A stretch of DNA of 36,053 nucleotides from Acidobacteriota bacterium (GCA_025350695.1 JANXXI010000130.1:1-36053), one strand, 5' to 3'; counted from the first letter of the stretch, positions 25,343-34,887 are shown. Notes: generated by a model from the letters alone, not told the origin. Made by a program: numbers and translations.

Positions 25343-26688
25343 TAAGTCAAAAACCTTTCCAGCGCCAATTCGACTCGCGTCCCTCGCGAACCTTTCATCA
25401 GAACCACTGCCCCGCCAGTAGCAATTTGCTTCAGTTTATCGCCCGCTTGTTCCGGGGTTTCGACAAAACTAGCAGCCTCGCGAGACATGCCCCGTTTTAC
25501 AGCTTCGGCCACTATGAACGCAGCGGCTCCGCGTACTCCGATCAAGTAATCAATCCCAACGGCTGCCACGTGGGCCCCTACGCGGGCATGCAGTTCCTCG
25601 GACATATTTCCCAACTCGCGCATTTCCCCAAGCACCGCGATCTTCGGCTTTCCCGCGCGCGCCGCCAGTACATCCAGCGTCGCCAGCATCGCTTCAGGGT
25701 TCGCGTTGTAGCAATCATTAATGATCTCCACGCCCCCATGAACAAGGCGTTCGCCACGCATTTTCCCAGGTCCTAACTCCGCAATGACGTCTTTCAAGCT
25801 GGACGGCGAGGCCCCCATCTCTCCGGCGACTGCCATTCCCGCCAGGATATTCAACACCGCGTGACGGCCCGTTACCTTGGATCGGAATTCTGTGCCTCCA
25901 ACAACAAACCGAACGCCGTCCTCCAATAATGAAACTGCTTCGGCCCGCACATCAGCCTCATGTTCGATGCCATAGGTAATGCTCCGCCCAGGGTGCGATT
26001 TTGCGAATTGAGCGACGCGCTCGTCATCGGCATTCAGCACCGCAACTCCGGTTCGCGGTAACGATTCTATTAATTCCCGCTTAGCTGCGGCGATTTCCGA
26101 AATATCCACAAAGTTTTCCACATGTGCAAAACCTATGTTAGTAACTACCCCTATTTGAGGGCACGCGATGCCGCATAAGTGGCGTATCTCACCCCCATGG
26201 TTCATTGCAAGTTCAATGACGTGTGCCCGAGCCCCCTCAGGCTGCCTCAAAATGGTCAGTGGCACACCAATGTGATTGTTGAAATTGCCTTCGGTGCGAC
26301 CGGTTAGTCCACTTATTGAAAGTAATGACCAGATAGTATCTTTGGTTGTGGTCTTTCCGGCACTGCCAGTTACTCCGATGACGGTCCCCGTGAGCTTCGC
26401 GCGAACTGCCTTGGACAAATCAGTCAAAGCGCCGAGTGTGTCCGGAACATGCAGCAGGCTCAACCCCGATTGGTCTGCCGTACCCGTGTGAACAACTGCC
26501 GCCGCCGCGCCTTTCGCCGCGACATCCGTTAAAAACTTGTGGCCGTCGTGGCTTTCACCGGCCAGCGCAAAGTACATTGCGCCGGCTTCGATCGTCCGCG
26601 AATCAATACTCCATTTCGAAATCGACGGATTAACATTCGGAATAGCAGCCCGCATCGCCCGCGCCGCTTGCTCCAGGGTGACCGTCAT
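25342..26688 (-). CDS. murF: UDP-MurNAc-tripeptide-D-Ala-D-Ala ligase MurF
   Basis: A 448-residue Mur ligase adding D-Ala-D-Ala. P-loop '[16 protein letters not shown]', '[13 protein letters not shown]', '[13 protein letters not shown]' and '[18 protein letters not shown]' are characteristic of MurF. The ATG overlaps the murE stop (ATGA). Confidence 0.97.
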   Translation of the reverse strand: MTVTLEQAARAMRAAIPNVNPSISKWSIDSRTIEAGAMYFALAGESHDGHKFLTDVAAKGAAAAVVHTGTADQSGLSLLHVPDTLGALTDLSKAVRAKLTGTVIGVTGSAGKTTTKDTIWSLLSISGLTGRTEGNFNNHIGVPLTILRQPEGARAHVIELAMNHGGEIRHLCGIACPQIGVVTNIGFAHVENFVDISEIAAAKRELIESLPRTGVAVLNADDERVAQFAKSHPGRSITYGIEHEADVRAEAVSLLEDGVRFVVGGTEFRSKVTGRHAVLNILAGMAVAGEMGASPSSLKDVIAELGPGKMRGERLVHGGVEIINDCYNANPEAMLATLDVLAARAGKPKIAVLGEMRELGNMSEELHARVGAHVAAVGIDYLIGVRGAAAFIVAEAVKRGMSREAASFVETPEQAGDKLKQIATGGAVVLMKGSRGTRVELALERFLT

Positions 26689-28181
26689 GACCCAACCCCG
26701 TATCCGGCTTTCGCGAGTGATTTCTTCGCAACTTCCCGGTCGTCAAAGTCGATGGTCCTATCTTTCAATACCTGATAAGTTTCGTGTCCTTTACCGGCGA
26801 GAATCACAACGTCGTCTGGCCTGGCTTCGTTGAGGATGGCCTCAATCGCTTTAGCCCGGTCCGGTTCGACGATATGATTCGTGTCAAATCTCCGCAATCC
26901 CACTAGCGCGTCATTAATAATCGCCAGTGGATCCTCCGATCGCGGATTATCCGACGTCAACGCCACAAAGTCACTCAGTTCAGCAGCAGCCATACCCATT
27001 AAGGGGCGCTTGCTGCGGTCGCGGTCTCCGCCACATCCAAATAGGGTCAAGACGCGCCCTTTTTTTCCGGAAGCAGTTAGTAACTTACGCGCCACCCGAA
27101 TCGTATTTCGCAGTGCATCATCGGTATGCGCGTAGTCCACGGCAACCAAGAAGGGTTGCCCTGCCTCAACGCGTTCAAAGCGGCCAGGAACGCCAGCCAT
27201 GCTCCGAACGCCTTCCAGAACTTCCTGCCAACTTACTCCTAACGTACGAACCGCGCCGATAGCCGCCAGCAAGTTGTATACATTAATTTCGCCGACCAGC
27301 GGAGATTGCACGATATGTTTTTCGCCGCCGAATCGCAGTTCGAATCGCAGCCCGGCGAAAGTGGCTTCGACGTGATGCGCCCGCAGATCTCCGGAACGAA
27401 TTCCGTAGCGAATCACCTCGCCTGACGGAGGTCGAAGCTGCTTTCCGTACTCATCGTCGTCATTGATCACCGACGCAGCGGGCGATGGCGGACCAGTGAA
27501 TAGCATCTGCTTTGCCGCGAAATACTCGCCCATGGATTTGTGAAAGTCCAAATGATCGCGAGTCAGATTCGTGAACACTGCCGTATGAAAGTGCACCCCA
27601 TGCACCCGGCCCAATGCTAAGGCGTGCGAGGACACTTCCATTGTCAAGTTTGTCCCGCCCTTGGCCCGCAGTTCATCCAAGATTTGAAACAAGTCCAGCG
27701 ATTCAGGCGTGGTGTTCACCGCCTTGCGCGCCTCACCGGCCACGTGGTAACCAACGGTCCCCACCAGCGCCGTTGTTCTTCCGGCCTTGCGCAGGATGTT
27801 GTCGATGATCCAGGTTGTGGTGGTTTTTCCGTTAGTTCCCGTTACTCCAGTTAGCGCGATGCTCTTGTCTGGATGACCGTGGAATACGGCCGCCGCTTTG
27901 GCCAGCGCATTGCGCGCATGTTCCACTTGAACCCAAGGAACATTCACCGGCTCCAATGGTTCAAGCTCGCTAACCACCGCCACGGCGCCTTTTTCCACTG
28001 CCGACTGTGCATACTTACGGCCATCAGTGACTGCCCCGGCGAATGCCCAGAACAAGTTTCCAGGAGTAATTTTCCGATTGTCGTACTGCAAGCCGGTGAC
28101 TTCGATTTCCTCGGTATCTTTTTCTAGACCGCTGAGAACATCGCGCCGGTCAAGCAGGTCTTTGAGGCGGGTCGCGCTCAC
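26685..28181 (-). CDS. murE: UDP-MurNAc-dipeptide ligase MurE, meso-DAP type
   Basis: A 498-residue Mur ligase. P-loop 'GVTGTNGKTTTTWII', 'TNLTRDHLDFHKSMGEYFAAK' (read in parts, including the carbamylated-lysine region) and 'DYAHTDDALRNTI' are present. The specificity motif is DNPR in 'TSDNPRSEDP', which predicts meso-diaminopimelate as the third amino acid. It starts with GTG overlapping the ftsI stop (GTGA). Confidence 0.97.
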   Translation of the reverse strand: MSATRLKDLLDRRDVLSGLEKDTEEIEVTGLQYDNRKITPGNLFWAFAGAVTDGRKYAQSAVEKGAVAVVSELEPLEPVNVPWVQVEHARNALAKAAAVFHGHPDKSIALTGVTGTNGKTTTTWIIDNILRKAGRTTALVGTVGYHVAGEARKAVNTTPESLDLFQILDELRAKGGTNLTMEVSSHALALGRVHGVHFHTAVFTNLTRDHLDFHKSMGEYFAAKQMLFTGPPSPAASVINDDDEYGKQLRPPSGEVIRYGIRSGDLRAHHVEATFAGLRFELRFGGEKHIVQSPLVGEINVYNLLAAIGAVRTLGVSWQEVLEGVRSMAGVPGRFERVEAGQPFLVAVDYAHTDDALRNTIRVARKLLTASGKKGRVLTLFGCGGDRDRSKRPLMGMAAAELSDFVALTSDNPRSEDPLAIINDALVGLRRFDTNHIVEPDRAKAIEAILNEARPDDVVILAGKGHETYQVLKDRTIDFDDREVAKKSLAKAGYGVGS

Positions 28182-30196
28182 CTCGCAAACACCACGCGAA
28201 CCGGTTCCCCTAGCGCCAGAATTTTGCCTGGAGCGGGGCTCTGTTTGCGTGCGATGCCGCTGCCCTCCATGCTTACTTCGATTCCCTTAGCGGCCGATTG
28301 CTCTAAAACCGCACGTTTGGAGAGGCCCTGAAAGTTCGGAGCAACGGGACCGGAAACCGGGCGGCTTTCATCACCGCTGACAGCCTCAATTTCGTCGTCC
28401 AAGAGATTGGACGCCCCACCGAGCTGAGCAATCGAAAGGTCGCTTGGTGAAACGGCAGGCGACGCTTTTTCGGGTTCATCCATCGGAACGTCTTTCGGCA
28501 CGTTCAGAATGCGGAGCACCGACGACATTACCTCTTGAAAGGCCGGCGCGGCAACGGTGCCCGCCAACTTGGTGGCGCCGTTTAAGGTAACCACAACCAC
28601 CACTTCAGGATTCGCCACCGGGGCAAAGCCCATGAACGATGCGTTGTACTTGTGGGTGTATACCTTGCGTTCGTAGTCGAAGATCTGGGCCGAACCCGTC
28701 TTGCCTCCGATGCTGTAGCCCTTAACTTTGGCCAATCTGCCGGTGCCGGCCAGCACAACTTGCTCCATCATTTTGCGAAGCGTCATGGCATTTTCCGGGG
28801 TCAGAATCGCGCCCATCGCTTCAGGCGAATAAATTTCCGGATCAAGACCTGGGCGCGCGGCGCGCATAATTAGACGAGGCTTCACCATCCGGCCGTGGTT
28901 AGCGACAATCGAACATGCCTGCGCAAGCTGGGCTGTGGTGGTCGTCAACTCGTGCCCCATCGCAATGGAGCCGATAGAACTCTTCTGCCAGCGGCGCAAC
29001 GACCTTACTTTGCCTGCACTTTCCTCATTCAGTGGCAATCCGATCTTGGTCCCAAACCCGAACTTGCGGATCATCTCGTACATGTTGCGATCGCCAACCC
29101 GCAATCCCACTTGAATGGCCCCGATGTTGGAGGATTTCGCCAGCACATCGGTCATGGTCAGCGAACCATAAGGATCGTGATCGTGAATGACGCGGCCGAA
29201 TAGATTGATCTTGCCACCGCCACAAGGAATCCAAGTGCCGGGAGTGAGGTTGGTATGTTCTAGAGCAGCCGCCATCGTGATCACTTTGAAAACCGATCCG
29301 GGCTCAAACGGGGCAGCTACGGCTTGATTCAAGCGACGCTTCATCATCGTCTTGAAATCCTGACTCTCAAGCAGGGTATCGTTCGGATTGAAAGAAGGAT
29401 AACTGGCGATTGCCAGAATTTCTCCCGTCGAAGGGCGCATCACAACCACGCTCCCGGTCCCAACGCCATTCTTTTTCGCATGAGCCTCAAGAACTTGCTC
29501 CGCCACAAATTGAATGCGCTGGTCGATGGTAAGGGTGATGTCTTTGCCGGCAGTTGCCTCCGTGAATATCGTGGAAGAGACACCGCGCTGCTTCACGTCG
29601 TGGAGCATCTCCGTCTTGCCGGTAGATCCTTCCAACTCGTCATCAAGAGCCAACTCAAGGCCGCCATCCCCTTCTTCTTTGAAGTTGACTCCGCCCAATA
29701 AATGGGATGCCAGCGCTCCCTTGGGATAGTGGCGGACAGACGATTGATGGAAAGCAATGTAGTCCAGGCGCTTGCCATATTCCTGCATCCGCGTCAATTC
29801 GGCCGGTTCAAGATGCCGTTTCAAAAGCAGGTACCCGCGATTTGCGGAATGGTAGGTATTTAGTTTTTCAAGCAGCAGTTTGCGGTCAAGTCCGAGAGCG
29901 GCTCCCAACAATTCCGCCGCCATCGGGGCGTCGGGAATGCGCATCGGGTTTACCGAAACCGAGGTGCCCGGCACGCTGATGGCAAGCGTTTGGCCGTTGC
30001 GATCAAGCAGTGCGCCACGCTTGGCTTTCGTTTCGATCTTTAACTTTTGTTGCGATTCCGCCTGATGGCGCAGATCCGCGTGTTGAAACACTTGTAGCTG
30101 GATGAGCCGCCCGGCAATGATAGCGGCCCAGAGTAGCAATCCGCAGAAGAGGCCTGCCAGTCTGCGGTGCGATTTGGGTTCAACCCTGATTTCCAT
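28178..30196 (-). CDS. ftsI: Septal penicillin-binding protein FtsI (PBP3) with a PASTA domain
   Basis: A 672-residue class B PBP with an N-terminal membrane anchor (about 12-35), a dimerisation domain, and a transpeptidase domain with S301-x-x-K304 ('EPGSVFK'), S355-x-N357 ('KSSN') and K499-T-G ('GGKTGSAQ'). The last 55 residues ('LSKRAVLEQSAAKGIEV...PGKILALGEPVRVVF') form one PASTA domain, common in Spo5D-type PBPs and in this phylum. GAGGAAA precedes the ATG. The gap to ftsL holds a palindromic element, so it is the only large break early in the cluster. Confidence 0.96.
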   Translation of the reverse strand: MEIRVEPKSHRRLAGLFCGLLLWAAIIAGRLIQLQVFQHADLRHQAESQQKLKIETKAKRGALLDRNGQTLAISVPGTSVSVNPMRIPDAPMAAELLGAALGLDRKLLLEKLNTYHSANRGYLLLKRHLEPAELTRMQEYGKRLDYIAFHQSSVRHYPKGALASHLLGGVNFKEEGDGGLELALDDELEGSTGKTEMLHDVKQRGVSSTIFTEATAGKDITLTIDQRIQFVAEQVLEAHAKKNGVGTGSVVVMRPSTGEILAIASYPSFNPNDTLLESQDFKTMMKRRLNQAVAAPFEPGSVFKVITMAAALEHTNLTPGTWIPCGGGKINLFGRVIHDHDPYGSLTMTDVLAKSSNIGAIQVGLRVGDRNMYEMIRKFGFGTKIGLPLNEESAGKVRSLRRWQKSSIGSIAMGHELTTTTAQLAQACSIVANHGRMVKPRLIMRAARPGLDPEIYSPEAMGAILTPENAMTLRKMMEQVVLAGTGRLAKVKGYSIGGKTGSAQIFDYERKVYTHKYNASFMGFAPVANPEVVVVVTLNGATKLAGTVAAPAFQEVMSSVLRILNVPKDVPMDEPEKASPAVSPSDLSIAQLGGASNLLDDEIEAVSGDESRPVSGPVAPNFQGLSKRAVLEQSAAKGIEVSMEGSGIARKQSPAPGKILALGEPVRVVFAR

Positions 30197-30273
30197 TTTT
30201 CTGATTTCCTCAACACCAACGCGTAGCCCCTCTTGGAGCTTGTGCGGTTTTCGGGGGAGGTGTGAGTTTCAAC

Positions 30274-30401
30274 TTGCTTTAAGAGTGGGACGAGTCCGGC
30301 TGGACTCCCTCAAACGGCGAGGTATTAGGAATGGAACGGGAAAATCAATAATTCCGGTAAAAAAGTAGAGCCCAACCGGACTCGTTCCACTCTCAAAGCA
30401 A
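30274..30401. repeat. 128-bp palindromic (MITE-like) element between ftsL and ftsI
   Basis: Two 30-base arms in inverted orientation (30274-30303 and 30372-30401) match at 27 of 30 positions; all three differences are transitions. Each arm contains TTGCTTT, AGAGTGG and ACGAGTCCGG. The 68-base middle is AT-richer. TTCAAC lies directly left of the element (30268-30273) and again just to its right (30406-30411), a possible target duplication if the element extends four bases further right. No coding capacity; it would fold into a long stem in the dcw transcript. Confidence 0.75.
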
Positions 30402-30435
30402 ATCATTCAACAAATAACTTAAAGATACTTACAAC

Positions 30436-30918
30436 TTACTTCTGGGATTTTACGTTCATGGCAAAGCTTGCGTCCAAGTTCGGATTCAACAACACGATCC
30501 TGTCGGGAGCCGGCTGAAAATTTTGCCTCTTGGCCGTCTTGGCCAATTCATGAGGACTCGACAATTGCGCGCGCTCTGATTCCAGCGAGGCGTTCTCCGT
30601 AACTAAGTTCTGCTTTTCCTGCTGCAGTTGGTGAATGCGGTACCCAGCCATTAGGTTGTACGCACTGGGCAACAATAATCCGATCAACAAGGCCATACCC
30701 AAGGCCGCTCCACCCACGGCCTTCAAACTGGAAAGATTGTCGTCGGGATTGTTCGCGCGCACTACTCGGCTATTATCCAAATTCTTGCGGAAGACCCAGA
30801 TGTCCTCCATTGGTAGGGCACGGAGTTGGCAATCTGCGTCAGCGTAGTAAGGCAGACTAGAGCCTTCGCTCTCATACGCCTGGAAGAATTTCTTGAATTT
30901 TGTCGCCAACATGCTCAT
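30436..30918 (-). CDS. ftsL: FtsL-like cell division protein
   Basis: From the ATG at 30918 (AAGGAGAAAGGT directly upstream) the protein has 160 residues. It has a cytoplasmic tail of about 66 residues containing 'DIWVFRKNLDNSRVVR', one membrane helix (67-91), a coiled coil ('IHQLQQEKQNLVTENASLESERAQL' read in parts, 94-128) and a tail with 'HELAKTAKRQNFQPAPDRIVLLN', the usual FtsL ending. FtsL links FtsQ/FtsB and activates FtsW-FtsI. The tail is longer than in well-studied FtsL proteins. Position between rsmH and ftsI supports the call. Confidence 0.8.
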   Translation of the reverse strand: MSMLATKFKKFFQAYESEGSSLPYYADADCQLRALPMEDIWVFRKNLDNSRVVRANNPDDNLSSLKAVGGAALGMALLIGLLLPSAYNLMAGYRIHQLQQEKQNLVTENASLESERAQLSSPHELAKTAKRQNFQPAPDRIVLLNPNLDASFAMNVKSQK

Positions 30919-30969
30919 ACCTTTCTCCTTTTCACCGTCTTTTAGCGGTTTTTTCAATGCCTGCAAACC

Positions 30970-31830
30970 CTATAACACTTCGACCAATCGTAATTTTGCG
31001 CTGCGGCTGGCCGGATTGCCCGCCACTTCGTCCTCCGACGGCTTGATGACATGCTTGGTCAAAATCTTTACTTTTTTCTCGCGTCCCCACAGTTGAAACC
31101 GCCTCTTCAAGATGCGATCTTCCAACGAGTGAAAACTGATCATCGCCACTCTGCCCCCAACAGCAACCATGCTCAAAAGGCTGTCCAGCAGAGCTTCAAT
31201 CTCGTCCAACTCGCCGTTCACCTTCATCCGAAGCGCCTGAAACGTCTGCGTCGCGGGGTGAATCTTTCCCATCCTGGGCGCGGCAGATTCAACGACATCC
31301 GCCAAATGACGAGTGGTGCGAATCGGCCTCGCCCCCGTGATGGCCCTAGCTATTCTGCGGCTCCTCCTTTCCTCGCCGTACTCATAAATGAGGTCGGCAA
31401 GTTCCTTCTCTGACGTGAAATTCGCTATGTCCGCCGCCGTGGGCCCTTGACTGCGATCCATCCGCATATCAAGAGGTCCGTCAGCCATGAACGAAAACCC
31501 TCTGTCCGGAGTGGTCAACTGCATTCGACTCACTCCCAGATCCGCCAAAAACCCTTGCGCCGGAAGAACGCTCCTTGCCTTAAGCGCGTCCTTCAAACCC
31601 GAAAAAGCACTGTGGATGAATTCGATCCGTTCAGCAACTTCTCCACAGTTCGACCGAGCCATCTCCAGCGATTCGGCATCCCGATCGGCACTGTACACCT
31701 TACCGGTTTCAAGCCGCTCGGCTATATCCCGGCTATGCCCACCCAATCCAGCCGTGGCGTCGATGTAGATTCCATCGCTCTTGATCGCCAACCCTTCCAA
31801 TACTTCCGACCGTAAGACCGAAACGTGCAT
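30970..31830 (-). CDS. rsmH: 16S rRNA (cytosine-1402-N4) methyltransferase RsmH
   Basis: A 286-residue SAM-dependent methyltransferase (formerly MraW). 'MHVSVLRSEVLEGL', the SAM-binding 'YIDATAGLGGHSRDI', 'GFLADLGVSRMQL', 'FMADGPLDMRMD' and 'VAMISFHSLEDRILKRRF' are the conserved blocks. It modifies the ribosomal P-site region. It lies nine bases behind mraZ, the classical dcw order. Confidence 0.97.
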   Translation of the reverse strand: MHVSVLRSEVLEGLAIKSDGIYIDATAGLGGHSRDIAERLETGKVYSADRDAESLEMARSNCGEVAERIEFIHSAFSGLKDALKARSVLPAQGFLADLGVSRMQLTTPDRGFSFMADGPLDMRMDRSQGPTAADIANFTSEKELADLIYEYGEERRSRRIARAITGARPIRTTRHLADVVESAAPRMGKIHPATQTFQALRMKVNGELDEIEALLDSLLSMVAVGGRVAMISFHSLEDRILKRRFQLWGREKKVKILTKHVIKPSEDEVAGNPASRSAKLRLVEVL

Positions 31831-31839
31831 GGGTGGTGG

Positions 31840-32319
31840 CTAAGCCAACCCAAGTGATTCGAGGTGCTTTAGTTTGTCTTCCAAGCTTTCCTCCGCCTTG
31901 GCCGTACGTTCCTCGTAGACCGACTTTGGAAATACCTCGATGTAACCGTTCTTACCTAACAACCAAGCAGGCTGATTTTCCAGATGCAGCAATTCCCGTA
32001 ATTCTTGCTTCAGCAACAAGCGTCCCTGCTTGTCCACTGAAGCCATCTGACCGTACTGCATCATAATCAGGTAGACATCCTTGGCCGCCTGCTCACGAAC
32101 ACTGTTCAAAAGAGCTTCCGCCGCCGCCCATCCGGACGATGTATAAACGCGAGCCGCCCTCTTATCCGCCGTGGTGACAAAGACCTCTTTATCCCCCACA
32201 GCATTCAAAAACTCTTGAAACTCCGAGGTCAGCTTCAGTCGGCCAGCTTCATCGACGCGCGACTGTAGAATCCCCACGGGGATGCGCGCTTTCGGAGCTG
32301 AAACCACAACTTCTTGCAT
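31840..32319 (-). CDS. mraZ: Transcriptional regulator MraZ
   Basis: A 159-residue protein with the two AbrB-like repeats of MraZ: 'SRVDEAGRLKLTSEFQEFL' and 'ASVDKQGRLLLKQELRELL'. The C-terminal 25 residues are a charged helix. The ATG at 32319 has GAAGG five bases before it; an upstream TTG is less likely. As first gene of the cluster it probably binds its own promoter, where two AAAGTGGTT boxes are seen. Confidence 0.94.
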   Translation of the reverse strand: MQEVVVSAPKARIPVGILQSRVDEAGRLKLTSEFQEFLNAVGDKEVFVTTADKRAARVYTSSGWAAAEALLNSVREQAAKDVYLIMMQYGQMASVDKQGRLLLKQELRELLHLENQPAWLLGKNGYIEVFPKSVYEERTAKAEESLEDKLKHLESLGLA

Positions 32320-32370
32320 TCGACCTTCAACCAATCGACGGGCTCTTTTCTACCAGTCGCCACTCGCCTC

Positions 32371-32420
32371 AACCACTTTAACCCATTCAACTGCTCAAAC
32401 CAACCAATTTAAACCACTTT
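32371..32420 (-). promoter_or_regulatory. Candidate MraZ boxes upstream of the dcw cluster
   Basis: AAAGTGGTT occurs twice on the minus strand (plus-strand 32371-32379 and 32412-32420), with TGGG ten bases before the nearer copy. Known MraZ sites are short direct repeats of TGGG or AAAGTGK type ahead of mraZ. The boxes lie about 50 to 100 bases before the mraZ ATG, where the promoter is expected. The 41-base step is unusual for MraZ, so this is tentative. Confidence 0.4.
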
Positions 32421-32582
32421 CGGCCAAATCCATATTGGCACAGGGTGGGCAGGAATTCAATACCTAAGTTCAAGAGAATTTCGGTTAAGTTTTGTACTGC
32501 GTTGCGGTTACAGAGCGAAGGTTAGGCGAAAGTTGAATGCAGAGGCCCGCCTAATCAAATTCTCAGTAAGGACCGATAGCGT

Positions 32583-32588
32583 TATAGT
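32583..32588 (+). promoter_or_regulatory. Possible -10 box of the pyrophosphatase gene
   Basis: TATAGT lies 17 bases before the ppa ATG in the 286-base divergent region shared with mraZ. No convincing -35 box is found at 17 bp, so the assignment is weak. The rest of the divergent region shows only the MraZ boxes. Confidence 0.3.
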
Positions 32589-32605
32589 ACTCTGACATTA
32601 AGAAC

Positions 32606-33136
32606 ATGAAGCTCTACGACCTTGATCCCGGCCCAGACTCTCCCGAAATTGTCCGCATGATTGTTGAAATCCCAAAAGGATCCACGAACAAGTACGAGTA
32701 CGACGGCGAACTGGAGATGTTCCGCCTTGACCGAGCCCTATATTCGCCGATGCACTACCCGGGAGATTACGGGTTCATCCCCGGCACGTTGGCCGAAGAT
32801 AACGATCCGCTAGACGTGCTGGTTCTGGTGAATGACCCCAGCTTTACAGGTTGCTTAATTGAAGTGCGACCGGTTGGCGTCCTGAACATGGTGGATGACA
32901 AGGAAGGCGACCAGAAAGTTCTGGCCGTGCCGACCAAGAATCCGCGGTATGACCAGATTCATACGATGGATCAGATCTTCTCCCACGTTCGGCGAGAAAT
33001 TGAGCACTTCTTTACTATCTACAAAGAATTGCAGGGTTCCATTCCGCGCATGGACGGTTGGGGCGGCCCGAAGGAAGTGCGCCAGGCCATTATGGAATCG
33101 CGGCAGCGTTATTTGGATTCAAAGATTCCCAAATAG
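32606..33136 (+). CDS. ppa: Inorganic pyrophosphatase, family I
   Basis: A 176-residue soluble enzyme splitting pyrophosphate to phosphate. The signature 'DNDPLDVLVLV' holds the metal-binding aspartates, 'YPGDYGFIPGTL' and 'IEIPKGS'-like 'VEIPKGSTNKYEYD' bind substrate and metal. The length is normal for bacterial family I enzymes. It is transcribed away from mraZ and appears to be a single gene. Confidence 0.97.
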   Translation: MKLYDLDPGPDSPEIVRMIVEIPKGSTNKYEYDGELEMFRLDRALYSPMHYPGDYGFIPGTLAEDNDPLDVLVLVNDPSFTGCLIEVRPVGVLNMVDDKEGDQKVLAVPTKNPRYDQIHTMDQIFSHVRREIEHFFTIYKELQGSIPRMDGWGGPKEVRQAIMESRQRYLDSKIPK

Positions 33137-33256
33137 TTAGCTTCGTACTCATTAAACTTTTGTCAGACTAGCTCGTTTCCTGATACGTTTCCGGGTTTGC
33201 AACCACCTTGCCTACAAAGGCGATTGCAGCCTTGAACTTTCCAAAGGAGCGAAAAT

Positions 33257-34879
33257 ATGCCCGACCCAACAACCAAGACGTTCGGCGATCTCACCATCAC
33301 CGTTACGCCCGATGGCAAGACAACTGAAGAACTCAACGCGATTGCCCAGCGAGCGTTGAGCCAGGAACCGTTGGCGACGATGTTGAAAGACACGCGCCAC
33401 GGGCTTCTATCCGTAACCCAGTTCGACCAACATGAAGAAGCAAAGAGCGATGCGGCCGCACCTGCACCGAACTTCCAAGCCGTAATCCAGGACTATACAA
33501 ACCGCCGCACTGTGCGCGTGACAGCCGCGCTTGCCAGTCCCGAACGAATGGTTGTCGAAGAATCGGCCGATAGGCCGGTGCTTGCTGTATCCGAGTTTGA
33601 ACAAGCCATCAGGCTAGTCCGCAACCATGATGCCTTTCGAGGCAATGCCAATGCGTTTACTCCCTATCAGGCCATGCCGGGAATTATGGGTGATCAACTA
33701 GATGACGGTTCGTTTGAACGAATCTTAACCGTTGGCTTGCTGCCGCGTAACGACTCGTTCCGGCATGAAATAGTGGGAGTGAATCTCGACACCAATGCCG
33801 TGGTTCGTTTCCCCAACGGGGCCCCTCCTGGTTCAAGCGCAGGATTTCAAACCTGCGGAATTACCGGTGACGCCAATCAGCAGACTGTAACCAGCGCGGC
33901 CGGTCAAGTTTGGATCACCGTTAAGCAAGGCTCGACGACACTATGGAAGTTCCTTGCCGTTCGTCCAGCAGCCTCTTCCGGTACGCGGGGATCGGGAGTT
34001 GAATTGCGCTTTGTCGACTTCAAAGGCAAACGCGTTTTATACCGAGCCCACGTGCCGATCCTCAATGTCCGTTACGACGCCGATGCGTGCGGCCCTTACC
34101 GCGATTGGCAAAATCAGGAAGGGATGATTCAAGCCGTTGGCGTGGACGTTGCCCCAGGCTTCCGGTTGTGCACCGCACCGGCGCAAACCATTCTTGAGAG
34201 CGGCACGGACATCGGCAATTACCTGGGAACGGCGATTTACGTGAAGGGGCAGGAAGTCGTGCTGGTATGTGAAATGCAAGCTGGCTGGTATCGCTACGTC
34301 AGCGAGTGGCGGCTGCACTCCAACGGCACAATTCATCCGCGTTTCGGATTCGGGGCAATTAAGAACTCCTGCGTTTGCAACCGGCATCACCATCATGCCT
34401 ATTGGCGATTTGACTTCGACATTAAGACCGCATCCAATAATCTGGTGCGCGAATTCAACGATCCACCGCTTTTCGGAGCCTCGAATTGGCATGATAAGAA
34501 ATTCGAGATCAAGCGCTTCCGCGACCCGGCCCGCAAGCGTAAATGGCGCGTCCTAAATACCGGTAGTGGAGACGCCTATGACATCGTACCCACCCCGGAA
34601 GATGGCGAAGCGATGAAGTCGCCTGATTGGCCGTTCGGGCAAGGAGACGTTTGGGTTCTGCGCTACCACGGCAACGAACTCGATGACGGCGTGAATATCG
34701 TCCAAGGCCCCGCCGCCAGTGTTCAGGCGCATTTGGATAACTTCGTCAATGGAGAATCCGTGCAAAATACCGATGTCGTGGTTTGGTATGCGGGCCATGT
34801 TGTCCACGACGTGAACAACGACCCGCCAGGCGTCTTCGGGCATTTCACCGGACCGTTACTTGTGCCAGCGAAGTGGTAG
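33257..34879 (+). CDS. Copper amine oxidase-like protein, cofactor site altered
   Basis: The 540-residue protein resembles the catalytic domain of copper amine oxidases: 'KRVLYRAHVPILNVRYD' near 258-274, 'WYRYVSEWRLHSNGTIHPRFGFG' (read in parts, 344-366), a copper-type histidine cluster 'NRHHHHAYWRFDFDI' (375-389) and a late His in 'WYAGHVVHDVNNDPPG' (510-525). In active enzymes the tyrosine that becomes TPQ lies in N-Y-D/E-Y; here the aligned residues are W344-Y345-R346-Y347. The tyrosine remains but its neighbours are lost, so oxidation of amines is uncertain. There is no signal peptide. AAAGGAG precedes the ATG, and a strong terminator follows. Confidence 0.72.
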   Translation: MPDPTTKTFGDLTITVTPDGKTTEELNAIAQRALSQEPLATMLKDTRHGLLSVTQFDQHEEAKSDAAAPAPNFQAVIQDYTNRRTVRVTAALASPERMVVEESADRPVLAVSEFEQAIRLVRNHDAFRGNANAFTPYQAMPGIMGDQLDDGSFERILTVGLLPRNDSFRHEIVGVNLDTNAVVRFPNGAPPGSSAGFQTCGITGDANQQTVTSAAGQVWITVKQGSTTLWKFLAVRPAASSGTRGSGVELRFVDFKGKRVLYRAHVPILNVRYDADACGPYRDWQNQEGMIQAVGVDVAPGFRLCTAPAQTILESGTDIGNYLGTAIYVKGQEVVLVCEMQAGWYRYVSEWRLHSNGTIHPRFGFGAIKNSCVCNRHHHHAYWRFDFDIKTASNNLVREFNDPPLFGASNWHDKKFEIKRFRDPARKRKWRVLNTGSGDAYDIVPTPEDGEAMKSPDWPFGQGDVWVLRYHGNELDDGVNIVQGPAASVQAHLDNFVNGESVQNTDVVVWYAGHVVHDVNNDPPGVFGHFTGPLLVPAKW

Positions 34880-34887
34880 CGTTTTGA

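Noticed and set aside
30102-30368. 88-residue plus-strand frame across the palindromic element
   Set aside because: Antisense to the ftsI start and formed largely by the repeat arm; no protein features.
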